NCBI GenBank assembly: GCA_022828595.1
Contig: JAKGHH010000004.1
Coordinates: 85,030,270 to 85,094,269 of the forward strand
Length of the DNA stretch: 64,000 nt
Direction: 5' to 3'
Source of the DNA: Nelumbo lutea
Taxonomy: Eukaryota; Streptophyta; Magnoliopsida; Proteales; Nelumbonaceae
In this document: positions 24,401 through 36,400 of the stretch, piece after piece
How positions within the stretch are numbered: the first letter of the stretch is position 1
Layout: each line of letters starts with the position of its first letter
Program-made: the position numbers and the translations under genes
The notes under the pieces: generated by a model
The model's database searches: none
Told to the model about the DNA's origin: nothing
The model's input: the letters and a program-made list of their open reading frames with translations, nothing else

Positions 24401-27400
24401 TGAAAGCATAATGCTGATGGCTTTTATGAAAGGTACAAAGCCCGGCTGGTCGCAAAGGGGTTCACCCAGACTTATGGTATAGACTACTTGGAGACCTTTG
24501 CCCCAGTAGCCAAGATGACCACCATCCGAGTTCTGTTATCCCTTGCAGCAAATCATTCTTGGCCCTTGTTCCAGATGGATGTTAAAAATGCCTTTCTGAA
24601 TGGAGACTTACAGGAAGAGGTCTACATGCAGTTGCTTCCTAAATTCTATGATACAGAGACAGGGAAGAAGGTTTGCCGACTGAACAAGGCATTGTATGGT
24701 TTGAAGCAGTCACCTAGAGCCTGGTTTGTTGATAGCTTCAGGTTAGCCCTTGGAAAGTTTGGTTATGTACAGGCCCAGTCAGATCATACACTATTCATCA
24801 AGAGGGTGGAGTCCTCTTTGACACTACTTGCATTATATGTTGATGATATTGTGGTGACAGGAAATGATAGCCATGAGATTGAGTCCCTCAAACAGCTCCT
24901 TCATCAAAAGTTTGAGGTGAAAGATCTTGGTGCACTATGGTACTTTCTGGGTATTGAGGTTGCTAGATCCAAGCAGGGGATTTTTATCTCTCAGAGAAAA
25001 TATGTTCTAGATCTGTTGGCGGAAACTGGAAAGTTGGGTGTTAAGCCTGTTGATACACCCATTGAACAAAATCACAAGATTAGTGCAGAGGGCGGGGAGT
25101 CTCTTGAAGACAAAGTTATGTTCCAACGGTTGGTTGGAAAGCTCCTATATCTCTGCCTCACTCGGCCAGATATCAGTTATGCAGTTAGTGTTGTTAGCCA
25201 GTATATGCATTCCCCTAGAATTTCTCATCTTCTTGCAACAGAGAGAATATTAGCATACTTGAAGAGATGTCCGGGTAGAGGTATATTGCTCAAGAACAAT
25301 AATCACATGAGGGTGGAGGTCTATACAGATGCCAATTGGGCTGGGAGTGTTGATGACAGAAGGTCTACTTCTGGATATTGTGCCCTTGTGGGAGTATTAA
25401 CAGAAACATACCAAGGGAACATGAATCAAATATGCACTTTTATTCATTTACAATAAATTCATAAAGTACATCATTTTGATTGAAGCTAAGGGCATACAAA
25501 ACTGTCCAACACTCTTCTTTTCCTTCTCCTTCCTCTCACTTTTCTTCTACTTTCTAAACCTAAAATCTATTAGCATTCAAGACTGATTACAGTCTTGATC
25601 TTCTATTGTTTCTACCCATGTGATTTCCAGGTCTGTACCAAAAGCCCTGTCCAAACCTGAATGAAGGGATGCTATGATGACTGAACTTGATGTTTTGTGT
25701 AAGAACCATACCTGGGATATTGTGGATTTGCTTGAAGGGAAGGAACCAGTAGGTTGTAAATGGGTATTCACCATTAAGTACCATTCTGATGGCACTATGG
25801 AGAGGTTTAAGGCTCGATTGGTTGCTAAAGGCTACACTCAGATGTATGGTATTGACTACCTTGGGACCTTTACTCTTGTGGCCAAGATGACTTCAGCTCA
25901 AGTTTTGTTGTCTATAGCTGCTATTTTTTATTGGCCCCTTCACCAGTTTGATGTTAAAAATGCCTTTTTGAATGGAGACCTCCATGAAGAGGTCTATATG
26001 TCTTTTTGCTTCTAGGGGTGTATGGAAAGGAAATGCAAGGGAAGGTGTGTAAACTACAGAAATCTATTTATGGTCTTAAACAGTCTCCTCGAGCCTAGTT
26101 TGAGAGATTCAGAGCTGCTCTTGTATCCTTTGGTTACACACAAACCCAATCTAACCATATTTTGTTTCTAAAAATAAGTAACTCTTTAGTGACTTTTCTG
26201 ATTGTTTATGTTGATGACATTGTAGTCATGGGTAATGACACCCAAGAAGTGATTAAGCTCAAAAGATTTCTTAACTCTGAATTTGAAATCAAGGATTTGG
26301 GGGATCTCAGATATTTCTTGGGAATTGAAGTTGCAAGATCCAAGGATGGTATCTTCATTTTTCAACGCAATTATGTTCTTGACCTCTTTGTAGGGACTAG
26401 TAAACTTGATGCTAAACCAGCTTCCACCACTATAGACTTCAATCATAAGCTCTCTGCCACTGATGGTGAACTGTTGCCTGATAGGGGAGTGTTTCAAGGG
26501 CTGCTTGGGAAGTTGTTATTATTCTGCATGACTTGGCCATATATTTCCTATGCAATGTGTTATTAGTTAGTTTATGCATTCTCCTAGAGACACATTTAGC
26601 TGTTGCAGAAAGAGTTGTGTATTTGAAAGGCATTTCAGGGAAAGGTATTTTGTTTGCCAAACATGGACACATGAAGTAGGAAGCATACACTAATGTTGAT
26701 TGGGCTAGATGTACTGATGATAGGAGATCCACCTCAGGATATTGTGCTTTAGTGGTAGGGAACATTGTCTCATGGAGGAGTAAGAAATAGTTTGTAGTAG
26801 TCAGATCCTCAGTTGAAGCAGAATACAGGGCAATGGCACATGGAGTGTCAGAATTACTATAGTTGAGATCACTTCTGGAAGAGTTGGGTGTTGACTATGA
26901 AAAGCCAATGATGCTCTACTGTGACAACTAGGCTGTTATCAACATTGCACATAATCCCGTTCAACATGGCAGAACTAAGCACATAGAGGTTGATAGACAT
27001 TTTATATGGGAAAGAGTTGCTTCAGGAGAGGTTTGCTTGCCATTTATTTCTTCAAAAGAGTAGTTGGCTGATGTCTTGACCAAAGGTGTTCCAAAAGGGA
27101 AGCTAACACACTATAAGCAAGCTGGCTGTGATTGACATCTATGCTCAGCTTGAGGGGGAGTGTAGAGAGACTAGGCTGAATGGGCCTTAGTGTCTATTTT
27201 ATGTTTCAATAGTAGGTTATTTATTTTGTATGCTAATGGGCTTGTTAATTTCTTTTCAAGTTATTTTAAGTTTATGCTTAGTTGGACGCCCCACATTAAT
27301 AAAAGGATTAGCGAGGGGAGAGAGGTGTTTATCGAACCCTCTTCTTCTTCTTCTTCTCCATCCCCTTCTATTTTTCTATTTTCTTCTTCTTTCTCACTTT

Positions 27401-30400
27401 TTTACTTCTTTAATCAAGTTTCTTATCAAACTTAGAAGTCAAATTTACTTCTGATGGTAAAGATAAAGAAGGTATAGTTGTCAAAGTTCTACTTCAAGAT
27501 TAAGGATAACTAATTATTTTACTTTTTCTAAGCATTCAATATTTTTGTATTGAGGTGAGGAAGAAAAATGATACTATATTATGAAGTATACATTTCATAT
27601 TTCCTTTTAAGTCCAGTACAAGCATATGTAATTGATTATCAAGAAAAAGGAAATACATGTCAGAGTGTGTAAAAAAATCATAAGGAGGACTTGCAAATTT
27701 CCGACAAATTGACAATCTTTTTTTGATCAGTCAAATTTCTATCTGTAGTATACAATTTAGATAATAGGTTTTTTAAAACATTATTTTGAAATTTAAGTTT
27801 ATATTTTTTTATTAATATTATGTTTAATTTCTTTTGAAAAATTTTGGCTTTTTTTTTTTTACATTTTTTTTATTTTTTAGCATTTTTTTTTTTTGTATTT
27901 TTGCACCTTGCGCCTCAGGCGCAAATTGACCCTTGTGTCTTTTCTGCGCCTTGCACTTTTAAAACACTAGGGCCATGAGGAAGTGAAGTTGGAGGTGTAG
28001 GATAGGGGCACACAGTCTTCTACGAGAGAAGACAAGAAAATCCTTCACACCAGTAGGAGGAGAAGCATCCTATGAGTCAAAATTCTGCAAGACAAAAACA
28101 AATGGAGAAGATAACTTTGCAACAATAGAAAAAAGGAGATATGCTCAAGGAAAACAACATTTCAAGAAACACGAATATGACGAGTAGAGGGATCATAACA
28201 AAGAAATCCTTTGTGGTTTGGACTAGATCCCACAAAGGCACACATAACAGACTGAGTAGATAATGCAGATAACTTATAACGTTCACAAGGAAGAAGATGA
28301 ACAAAGCAAAGACACCCAAAAATATGGAGGCTAGATAAGTCTGGTGAACGAGCAAATAGTTTTTGGAAAGGGGACATATTAACTAGAACTGATGAGGGAA
28401 CATAGTTAATCAAGAAAACAGCAGTACCGGCAGCCTCCACCCAAAAGGAAGAAGGTGCATGAGATTCTTGCAGTAGGGTTCTCACAACACTAAGCACATG
28501 ACCATTCTTGCGCTCTGCCACTCCATTCTGTTGAGGTGTATCTAGACAACTTCGTTGAACTTGTATCCCATGACTTCTCAAGTAGGTTAAGAAGTCTCCA
28601 TTAGTGTATTCTCCCCCTGAATCTGAACGGAGAATATGCATATGAGACTGAAATCGGACTCGTATCATAGTATGGAAAAGCCGAAATGTAGGATATACTT
28701 CAGATTTATGTCTCAGAAAATAAATCTATGTATACCTAGTGCAATCATCAATAAACAAGACAAAGTACTTGTATCCAAGTCGAGAAATAACAGATGAAGT
28801 CCAAACATCACTATGAATAATCTCAAATGGTGATTTGGCATGCTCAGATGTGTGAGAAAAGGGTAGAGTGCGACTTTTATTTAAGCAACAAGAAACACAA
28901 GATATCAAACTTTACGGTGTAGTTAGATATCAAACACATGAGAAAAGGGTAGGTGGCATGCTGTAGTTAGTTCCATCAAACTTTATGGGAATGATATCAG
29001 CCTTCTTAGACATTTTGGAAGCCCAAAAAACGATAACAGATTTCAAGAAAGGGTAACAGTCCAAGAAACTGGTGATTAATCACCCAAATAAAATCAATAG
29101 CATCCACACAACAATGCTGAAATAATACTCCACCAAAGGAAATTGAGACTCTGCTGCAGAAATCTCAAAAAGAGGGCTGTATCAATCTCAATCCTAAAAT
29201 GGTGAGTTTCAGGACTGTCAGCAACAAGATGGGATTAAAACCCTATCGAAACTGATCCAAACTTCAAAGAAGAATGATGAACAGATAAAGAAGGCCTGGA
29301 CGACACCAACTACAAAGTTCTAGGCTGATTGAATCAGCCGATTTAAAAAAAAAAAAAAAGAAAATCTGACCTGCTGGGCGTCTTTTCCAGGAAAAATGAT
29401 ATCAGCTTCGTCTGATCACAGCAGCACTTAAAAAACTTCAAGTAGGGTTTGAGAATGATCGAAATACTCCTTAAACAGTCTACTAATCACCCCAAAACTC
29501 AAATCAATCAGCAGCTAAAGGATATGGCCCGCTCTGATACCATGTCAATCTTCTAGGTTGAGAGAAAACCAAGAGTTTCAGGGGTGTCAAACAGTATATC
29601 CAACCCCCACCCTCAAAGAGCCTTTATATCTTATTAATTATAAGTATTTACAAAGAGACCCATGAAAGGCTAAAGATAAAAAAAGGAATAATTACAAAGA
29701 GGCCCTTGGAGGGCTGAAAGATAAGAAAGAAAAAGAATGCTATGGTACAATAGGGACCATAGAACAACATTACATAAAGTATCTACACATCTAACTAGCT
29801 TTTTAACTCTGTACAGGTCACAGAGCAGCCATCTATACTGCAAGGTGGAGAATTAAGGCAATACCAATTGGAAGGTCTTCAGTGGATGTTATCTTTGTTC
29901 AACAACAACTTAAATGGCATTTTAGCTGATGAGATGGGGTTAGGGAAGACAATTCAAACCATATCATTGGTTGCATATCTCATGGAACACAAAGGTGTAA
30001 CTGGGCCCCATTTGATTGTGGCTCCAAAGGCTGTATTACCAAATTGGGTTAATGAATTTTCAACATGGGCCCCTAGGTATGTCCTTCATATCCTTCTCTT
30101 TTTTGTTTTATTTTATTTATTTGCTTTTTGTTTTGATTAGTGTTTACTTTGATTCCACTCCACTTTCTCAACGGCCTTGTGTTTGATTCAGTATTGTGGC
30201 TGTTCTATATGATGGGCGTCTAGATGAACGTAAGCTTTTGAGGGAAGAGTATTCAGGAGAAGGGAAGTTCAATGTAATGATTACCCATTATGATCTTATC
30301 ATACGGGACAAAGCATTCCTGAAGAAAATTCACTGGTACTACATGATCGTTGATGAAGGACATCGATTAAAAAATCATGAATGTGCTCTTGCAAGGACAC

Positions 30401-33400
30401 TTGTGTCAGGGTATGCCTTATCTGAAGGCCTTCTTATTTATTTATTTATTAATTTGCTGGTGTATTGCATTGTCTGCTAGTAGATGCTTCATTGTCTGCT
30501 ATGTCTCTTAGAAGGTGGGTGCCAGTCCCATACCTGATTTGAAGAGTTTACACTGTACCAGGTCCAGGCCCCTTCAAATTTTAACAAATTCTCAACCCAA
30601 CCCTGCCCAAATTGCACCTTTAGTGTCATGAATTTTGTTGATTGACAACATGATACACTAAGTATTCCAATCATAATCTATTCATGCTCCTTCATTTCTA
30701 TGATCCGATCATTATTGATTACCTTGTTAGAACTCTTACCAGTCATTACTTTATGCTGGGCTCAGATTCCACTCAGTAACAGGATTGACCCAGTATGGCT
30801 TCACTTAAATATCAGTTAATCTGGTGATTTCTTTTTCAGTTTTCTAGGTTATATAATTTACCATTTGACAGTGCATCCACAAGAATGAAATGCTGTTAAT
30901 TGGGAAAGAACATTATAGTTCTAAGAAGTAAGGAGACATATTAATGCAGGAATGGTTTTCTGCAGTATCATCGAATTGTAAATTGGATAGATCAGGATGA
31001 AATGCAGGAAAATATCATCAGAGACCCTTCCAAGAAAACCAGTACATATTTAAGTTTTAAATACATCCCAACTGCTTCCTCAATTGCTTGCAAGCCCTGT
31101 ACATGGGCAATATCAAAAATGTAGAAGAGAGATGGTTTAGGATGGCAATATAGAAGAAGTCTCACAAGGTAAGAAGACAACTAAATGGTTAAGTCTATCC
31201 ACACACCCCTCCCAGGACTCTGGATTGCTAGAATCAGCATTGGTAATTGAATAAAAAAAGGAAAACAAATGGATATGGTTGTCATAAGATGGGGAGGTCA
31301 GATGTCATTGACTTGCTATCTATTCAGTAACAGTTTTCTTCTCGCAACCCTCTACCTCGTTGATCAGTGCCAACATGATCCTATTAGACACCTGTCAGTG
31401 CAGGAAGAAAAAATCCAGCCAATGTTGATGCAGCATTGAGCTGGCCAGTGTATAAAAAATATAATGAATCATCTAGAACCAGATACATGCATTTCATCAA
31501 AGGTTGAACCGCAGCTGGATCAGGCCATAGGGATAAAATTCATATGTTTGAGATGTCTCATGGATAACAGGATTGATCAACTGTAACATAGTAAGGAGAT
31601 AAGTCATCACATTCTATTCCTTAAATTGCCATACAAAATGTCCATTATCATACCTTATTTTTTTCCTTTTCAATGACTTAATCATACTGAGTCAGGTTGA
31701 CCCACACTTGTGATCATATTTTTATCTATGATCCATATCTGGATTGACCAGATCAAAATCATGGTCCAATCCATTAATGGACTAGCAGAGACGGTAATGA
31801 ATTTGTGGATTAACCAGATCAACTATGTTTTCAACTGTTAAGTCTTGACTAATGATAACGCATTTGTGGCTCTTCATGCAACATATTTACTTCCACCTGA
31901 TATTATGCAAGCCAATTACCAGGATTTTGCAAGAAAAGAAACATTTCCCATTGCAATGAACTGACCTAACATTAACTGCAGATTTACTGTTTTTCTCCTA
32001 TGACTACTTTGTCACATTTTGTGGACTTAATTTAGTGCACACTGTCTCACTTGATTGGTAAGTAGCAACAGATATTTCCATGGTTACCTGTATTTAGGAA
32101 AATAGGCATCATGAATGAGGCTCTTCCTCATAAATGATTACAGGGATACAGTTTCCGTGGTGACAGATCCATGGCTGATCTGTATCCAAGTCTATTTAAT
32201 ATAGCCTTCAACATGGAAAGGAAGATATACATGCTGCTTGTTTTTCTGGATCTGGATAGTCTTGACTCTGGAGTTTGTTCCCTGAATTCAGAAGAAACCT
32301 CTTTGATTGGGAGATCAAGCAGCTAGAAACTTGTTTTGTTGGTGTTAAAAGTCTTTTTTTATCAGCAGCTCAAAGAATTTTATTAAAACTTAAAAAGAGG
32401 AGAGTACAACAAGAAGTTAGAAATTACACCCTTTACAACAAAGAGTCCCACCACCCTATTAACATTGAGCCCAAAATAAATGATGTCTATTTACTCCTTG
32501 TTTACCTAATCCATCCACCAAACCATTAGTGGACCTCCTAACCCATCTTAAATGAATTTGCATTTGTCTGGCAGCAACTTGAACCACCTGAATTCATTTA
32601 TGAAGTGCCATAATACCCCTTCTCCTTTTTTCATCCACTGATGACTATTTTTGAATCCCCTTCTACAATCAGCCTTGTGATTCCCATTTCCTTAGCTTTT
32701 TGCACCCCAATAATAACCGCCACGAATTCAGCTCTCACTGAATTTCCTGATCAATAGTTCCTGAAAACAAGCCTCAAATGTTCCCACTCTCATCTCTAAT
32801 CACTCCTCCATCAAAGTTAAGTTCCATCCATCCTCCACTTGGTGGAGACCAAACCTCCAAGACCTTTTGTTTCCTAGAGGAAGAATGGGAAATTGACCCT
32901 CAATTTCTAAAAGGCTGCGTTTATTTTGCAAGAAAGGGATGAGAAAATAGGAATATTCTTTAAAGATTCCATTTTCTCGAGTTTGGTTTGTGAGATGCAC
33001 AGGGATGGGACAGGAAAATTGTGGGACACAGTTTCTCAAAAAGTGGGACGCAGGGCCATGCCAAAACAGTGTGACCCCAGTGGGAAAGAAAATTAAGGTA
33101 AGGTTTATCGAGTTTTATCGAGGCTTGTCACACCAAAACAGTGTGACCCCGGTGTGACACTTTGACCAGCAACGTTCAGTCATTTCTATGCACGAGGCCA
33201 TGAATACCTTTCTGAGCTATTTTTACTGAATATAACAAAACCCAGGTCTAAGTTTTTGTCACCAACTTGAGTTCAATATCTCAGATTTGGGTTTGCCTAG
33301 ATATGATAAAAGGGCTTCACAACATCTCAAACCAATTTGAAAAACTAGGTCTAAACTCTTTTCACCAACTTGGGTTTAACAGCTGAAATCTGGATTTTCC

Positions 33401-36400
33401 TAAATTATGATAAAAGGGATTTGTCTTATTTCTATTTTTTACAATGTCTCAAAGCAATTCCACCCTCCTCCATTGATGCATACGCTGAGTTTCATGTTTC
33501 TTCTCATCCCCAACACTATACAACATAAGGACTTAACCTGTATCTACTTCTTTTATTTCAAAAATTTCTTCAGTAAGTTGGTGGGTCTGTATTATACAAG
33601 ATTCCTCCACATTTGTTTTGTCCTGTTTCATTTTTGGTGTTTTGCCTTGTTTCAATTTAATTAGTCAAGTTTATCACGTTCCACCAAACCTCCATTCCTA
33701 GTTTCAAAACTAGGTTTAGCACTCTTCTTTGCTCATTGTTTTCCCTCAAGGCACTATGGAGGAAATAGTGAAAATCATTCCTTCTAGTCACTTGCACCAT
33801 GGTCAGTTGCTATGGAAACACTCAAGCTCTTACATTTACACAGTAAAATCAGACAAGTTCTTTATACAGTCCTGTCCCAGCCATTTTCATCACACGGTAC
33901 AATGGAAATCTATATGGTAGCTAAAAATTCCATTCAGATTCCATATTTTCCTATGGAGAGTTTACTGGGATGCAATTCCCACTGTGGACAAGCTTTTTTT
34001 CTTACATGAAGAGGATAAAGCATGCCTTCTCTATGATGTATATTAGGAAACAATGCATCATTTGTTTTTCTTCTGCCATTTTGCAAGAGAAATTTGGTTG
34101 GCTCTCCATCTGAACATCTTCTAGCAAGCATTAAGATGTTCCACAAAATCATCATAGAATGGAAGGGAACTGAACTGTGGTATTCCCTTCTTTGGGTGGT
34201 GATGTACAAACCTTTTTCAACATATAATAATATTTTATTTTTGGGTTTTGGTTGACAAAAAAAGTAAAGAAAACATTTTTCTCTCAATTATTTCCCCACA
34301 AAACAAACATGGGAAAAGGAATATTCCCATTATTTTCCCATGTATAACCAAACGATGGAAAATGAAAATTTCACATTTTCTCATCCCATCCCCACCAAAT
34401 CTTCCCACAAACCAAACAGAGCCAAAAAGTCTTCACTGAGAAATTTGAGAATAGTTTCAAAGTCTTCACCCAGTGAGGTACTCTAATTGTAACAGTTTCC
34501 AAGATTGCTTCCTTGTTTCTTTCTCTATTGTCCACACATTTGTTGCCCTTGCACACTTCCACAAGATTCTACCTATTCTCTTTGTGCTTCTCGGAAAGGA
34601 TGGGCTAAAGAGTCTTTCCAAACTAACAGGAGAGATTTACCTGGGACCAAAAAGAGAGCAAAACCATTATCAAATATAACAAGCAAAAGGACAGGAGATT
34701 AAGAGATGGAAAGCACTTTCACAATTCAACTTACACAAAATGTACCAATCGGGGAACAAGCACCAATTTGGTCTTTTCTTTTGCAGCAAATCACCTGTGT
34801 TGATGATCCCATAATAAACTTCCCAACAGGAGTAGAAAACTGTTGAAATAAAAATCTGTAAAAGAAAAAGAATATTTCTTGAAGAAGAATAAAAGAGAGA
34901 AGAAAGAGAAGAGGAGATTTGAGAGGGAAAAGAGAGCGCAATAATTCTGGCCGCCCTCTTCACTTTACAAAGACCAATATGCCCTAATAGGGTAGCTAAC
35001 ACATAAAACAGCATAAAACACTTAAAATAACTACTCAAAAAGGACCTAATAAGAGTGTTGTGGTCCCTGCTTCCTATCTAAACAATAAATAATAAAAAAG
35101 TACCACTAAAAACTGCACAAAACTGTCTAAAATCTCAACAGAAGGCATGGACTTCTAGGGAGATAGGGGCAAAGGACCCAACAAGAGTGTTGTGGTCCCT
35201 GCTTCCTATCTAAACAATAAATAATCAAAAACTGCACAAAACTGTCTAAAACCTCAACAGAAGGCATTGACTTCTGGGGAGATAGGGGCACACCGAACTT
35301 CTTTAATAGGGAAGGAATGGGAAGGGGAAGTGGACATGAGGGAAGGAACAAAGATTTACAGGCAAACAACCCAGAGGGACTGAGAGCCCACACCCGTCTA
35401 TCATCCACTGACTCATAAAAAACTAGGCTATCCAGGATATTCAATAGGTTGACAGCTAAGGAGACAGGATTGAATCTATCTCAGCCGAAAACCATTCTCT
35501 TTATTCTCCCTCTTTTCTTCTCTTTTTCTTTCTTCCAACTGAACCTTTTCTTCTTGTTTTTATCTCATTTTTTTCTGTAATCTAATAGCATTCCAAGCCT
35601 GCTTTCAGTCAGCTCCAACCCTTTCACCTGAATCCCATCTCTGATGACAACAGAATTTGGAAGCAGCCTTGCAAAGGCATATTCTAGTTAGGTCCATGAT
35701 CCACCACTTCTATTCTAGTGCGCCCATCCTTAAAGGCTGTTTGAGCTCGTAAGGTGCCATCAAAAGTGGCTTTTTCTGTTCTGAGCAATTGCTTTTGGCA
35801 AATGCTTAACTAAGTATAAGCTAAACAGGAGGGGTATCTCTATTTCTTCCACCAACTATCCACTCTGCAATGTGGAATTGGAGACAGTAGATCATCTCTT
35901 TCTGCACTGCCCCTTTAGCAGACAAATCTAGGCTCATACTCTTAGCAGTCTCCTGCTGAATTGGGTCTTCCCTGAGACAACTTCTCAATTTTTAGAGAGC
36001 TGATACACCAAGGGCCTTTCTAGAGAGGGAAGGGTCATTTTGTTCATGATTCCTGCTGCTTCCATACAGACCATCTGGATATAGATGAACTGTAGAATCT
36101 TTGAAAACTGATCCTCACAAACTGATGAAGTGGTCCAAAACATGACTGCAAAAATCTTTTTCTTGGACTAGAGTTTCTAATCTGTCTACAGAGGCACTTT
36201 TTTGTAATTAGTATACTTCTGCATTTTCTTTGAATGCTCATACTGTACAATCGCTCACTGTAAAGGGAGCTTCTCCCATTTTCTTCATTGATAAGATTAT
36301 GCTTTACCTTCTCTCAAAAATAAATAAATAAATATATGACTACAGGGATTTCCTAAAGAGGAGATGAGTCTGTGGGAGCGCCATAGCAGCTAAGTATTGT

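Larger units (their letters stand above)
20298..25607 (+). mobile_element. Copia-B: Ty1/copia element nested in Copia-A, right LTR mostly deleted
   Basis: 5-bp duplication GTTTC at 20293-20297 and 25608-25612; removing the insertion and one GTTTC puts the Copia-A pol frame back in register. Left LTR 20298-20678 begins TATAGAGA (compare TGTAGAGA of Copia-A) and is followed by TGGTATCAGAGC (20679-20690). The right LTR keeps only its last about 100 bp (25510-25607). RNase H stops at about 25395 and unrelated sequence of about 110 bp fills the gap, so a deletion removed the end of pol, the polypurine tract and most of the LTR. Confidence 0.9.
16301..27452 (+). mobile_element. Copia-A: Ty1/copia retrotransposon interrupted by Copia-B
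   Basis: LTRs at 16301-16621 and 27161-27452 share TGTAGAGA at the start and TTTACTTCT at the end; the 5-bp target duplication GATGG is at 16296-16300 and 27453-27457. The termini are TG...CT, not TG...CA. A primer-binding site matching initiator-Met tRNA (TGGTATCAAAGC) is at 16622-16633 and a polypurine tract (TTGAGGGGGAG) lies just before 27161. The LTRs differ by several indels and many substitutions, so the insertion is older than Copia-D. Gag-pol is split at 20297/25608 by Copia-B. Confidence 0.93.
15374..29816 (+). other. giant intron of the CHR12-like gene (14.4 kb)
   Basis: GTAAGA donor, CTGTACAG acceptor. It holds Copia-A with Copia-B nested inside, and the inverted fragment Copia-F. 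Host-like sequence without recognised features: 15374-16300 and about 27458-28070. The second piece is T-rich and includes a short palindrome (TTGCGCCTCAGGCGCAA at 27908-27924). Confidence 0.9.
32353..35450 (-). mobile_element. LINE-3: inverted, 5'-truncated LINE fragment cut by two insertions
   Basis: The left edge is a T run and TTTTATTAAAAC, an inverted LINE tail. The complement strand then gives RNase H fragments (32880-32500: [14 protein letters not shown]), interrupted by a DNA element at 32913-34423. It resumes with a block like the LINE segment before RNase H (34562-34430: [19 protein letters not shown]), the zf-RVT region ([25 protein letters not shown]; 34790-34680), a solo LTR, and more of the pre-zf-RVT region ([18 protein letters not shown]; 35400-35300). 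Degenerate throughout. Confidence 0.75.

Noticed and set aside
27908..27924. TTGCGCC-TCA-GGCGCAA palindrome as an intrinsic terminator
   Set aside because: Terminators of that type are bacterial; this is a short palindrome in a plant intron, probably an old repeat.
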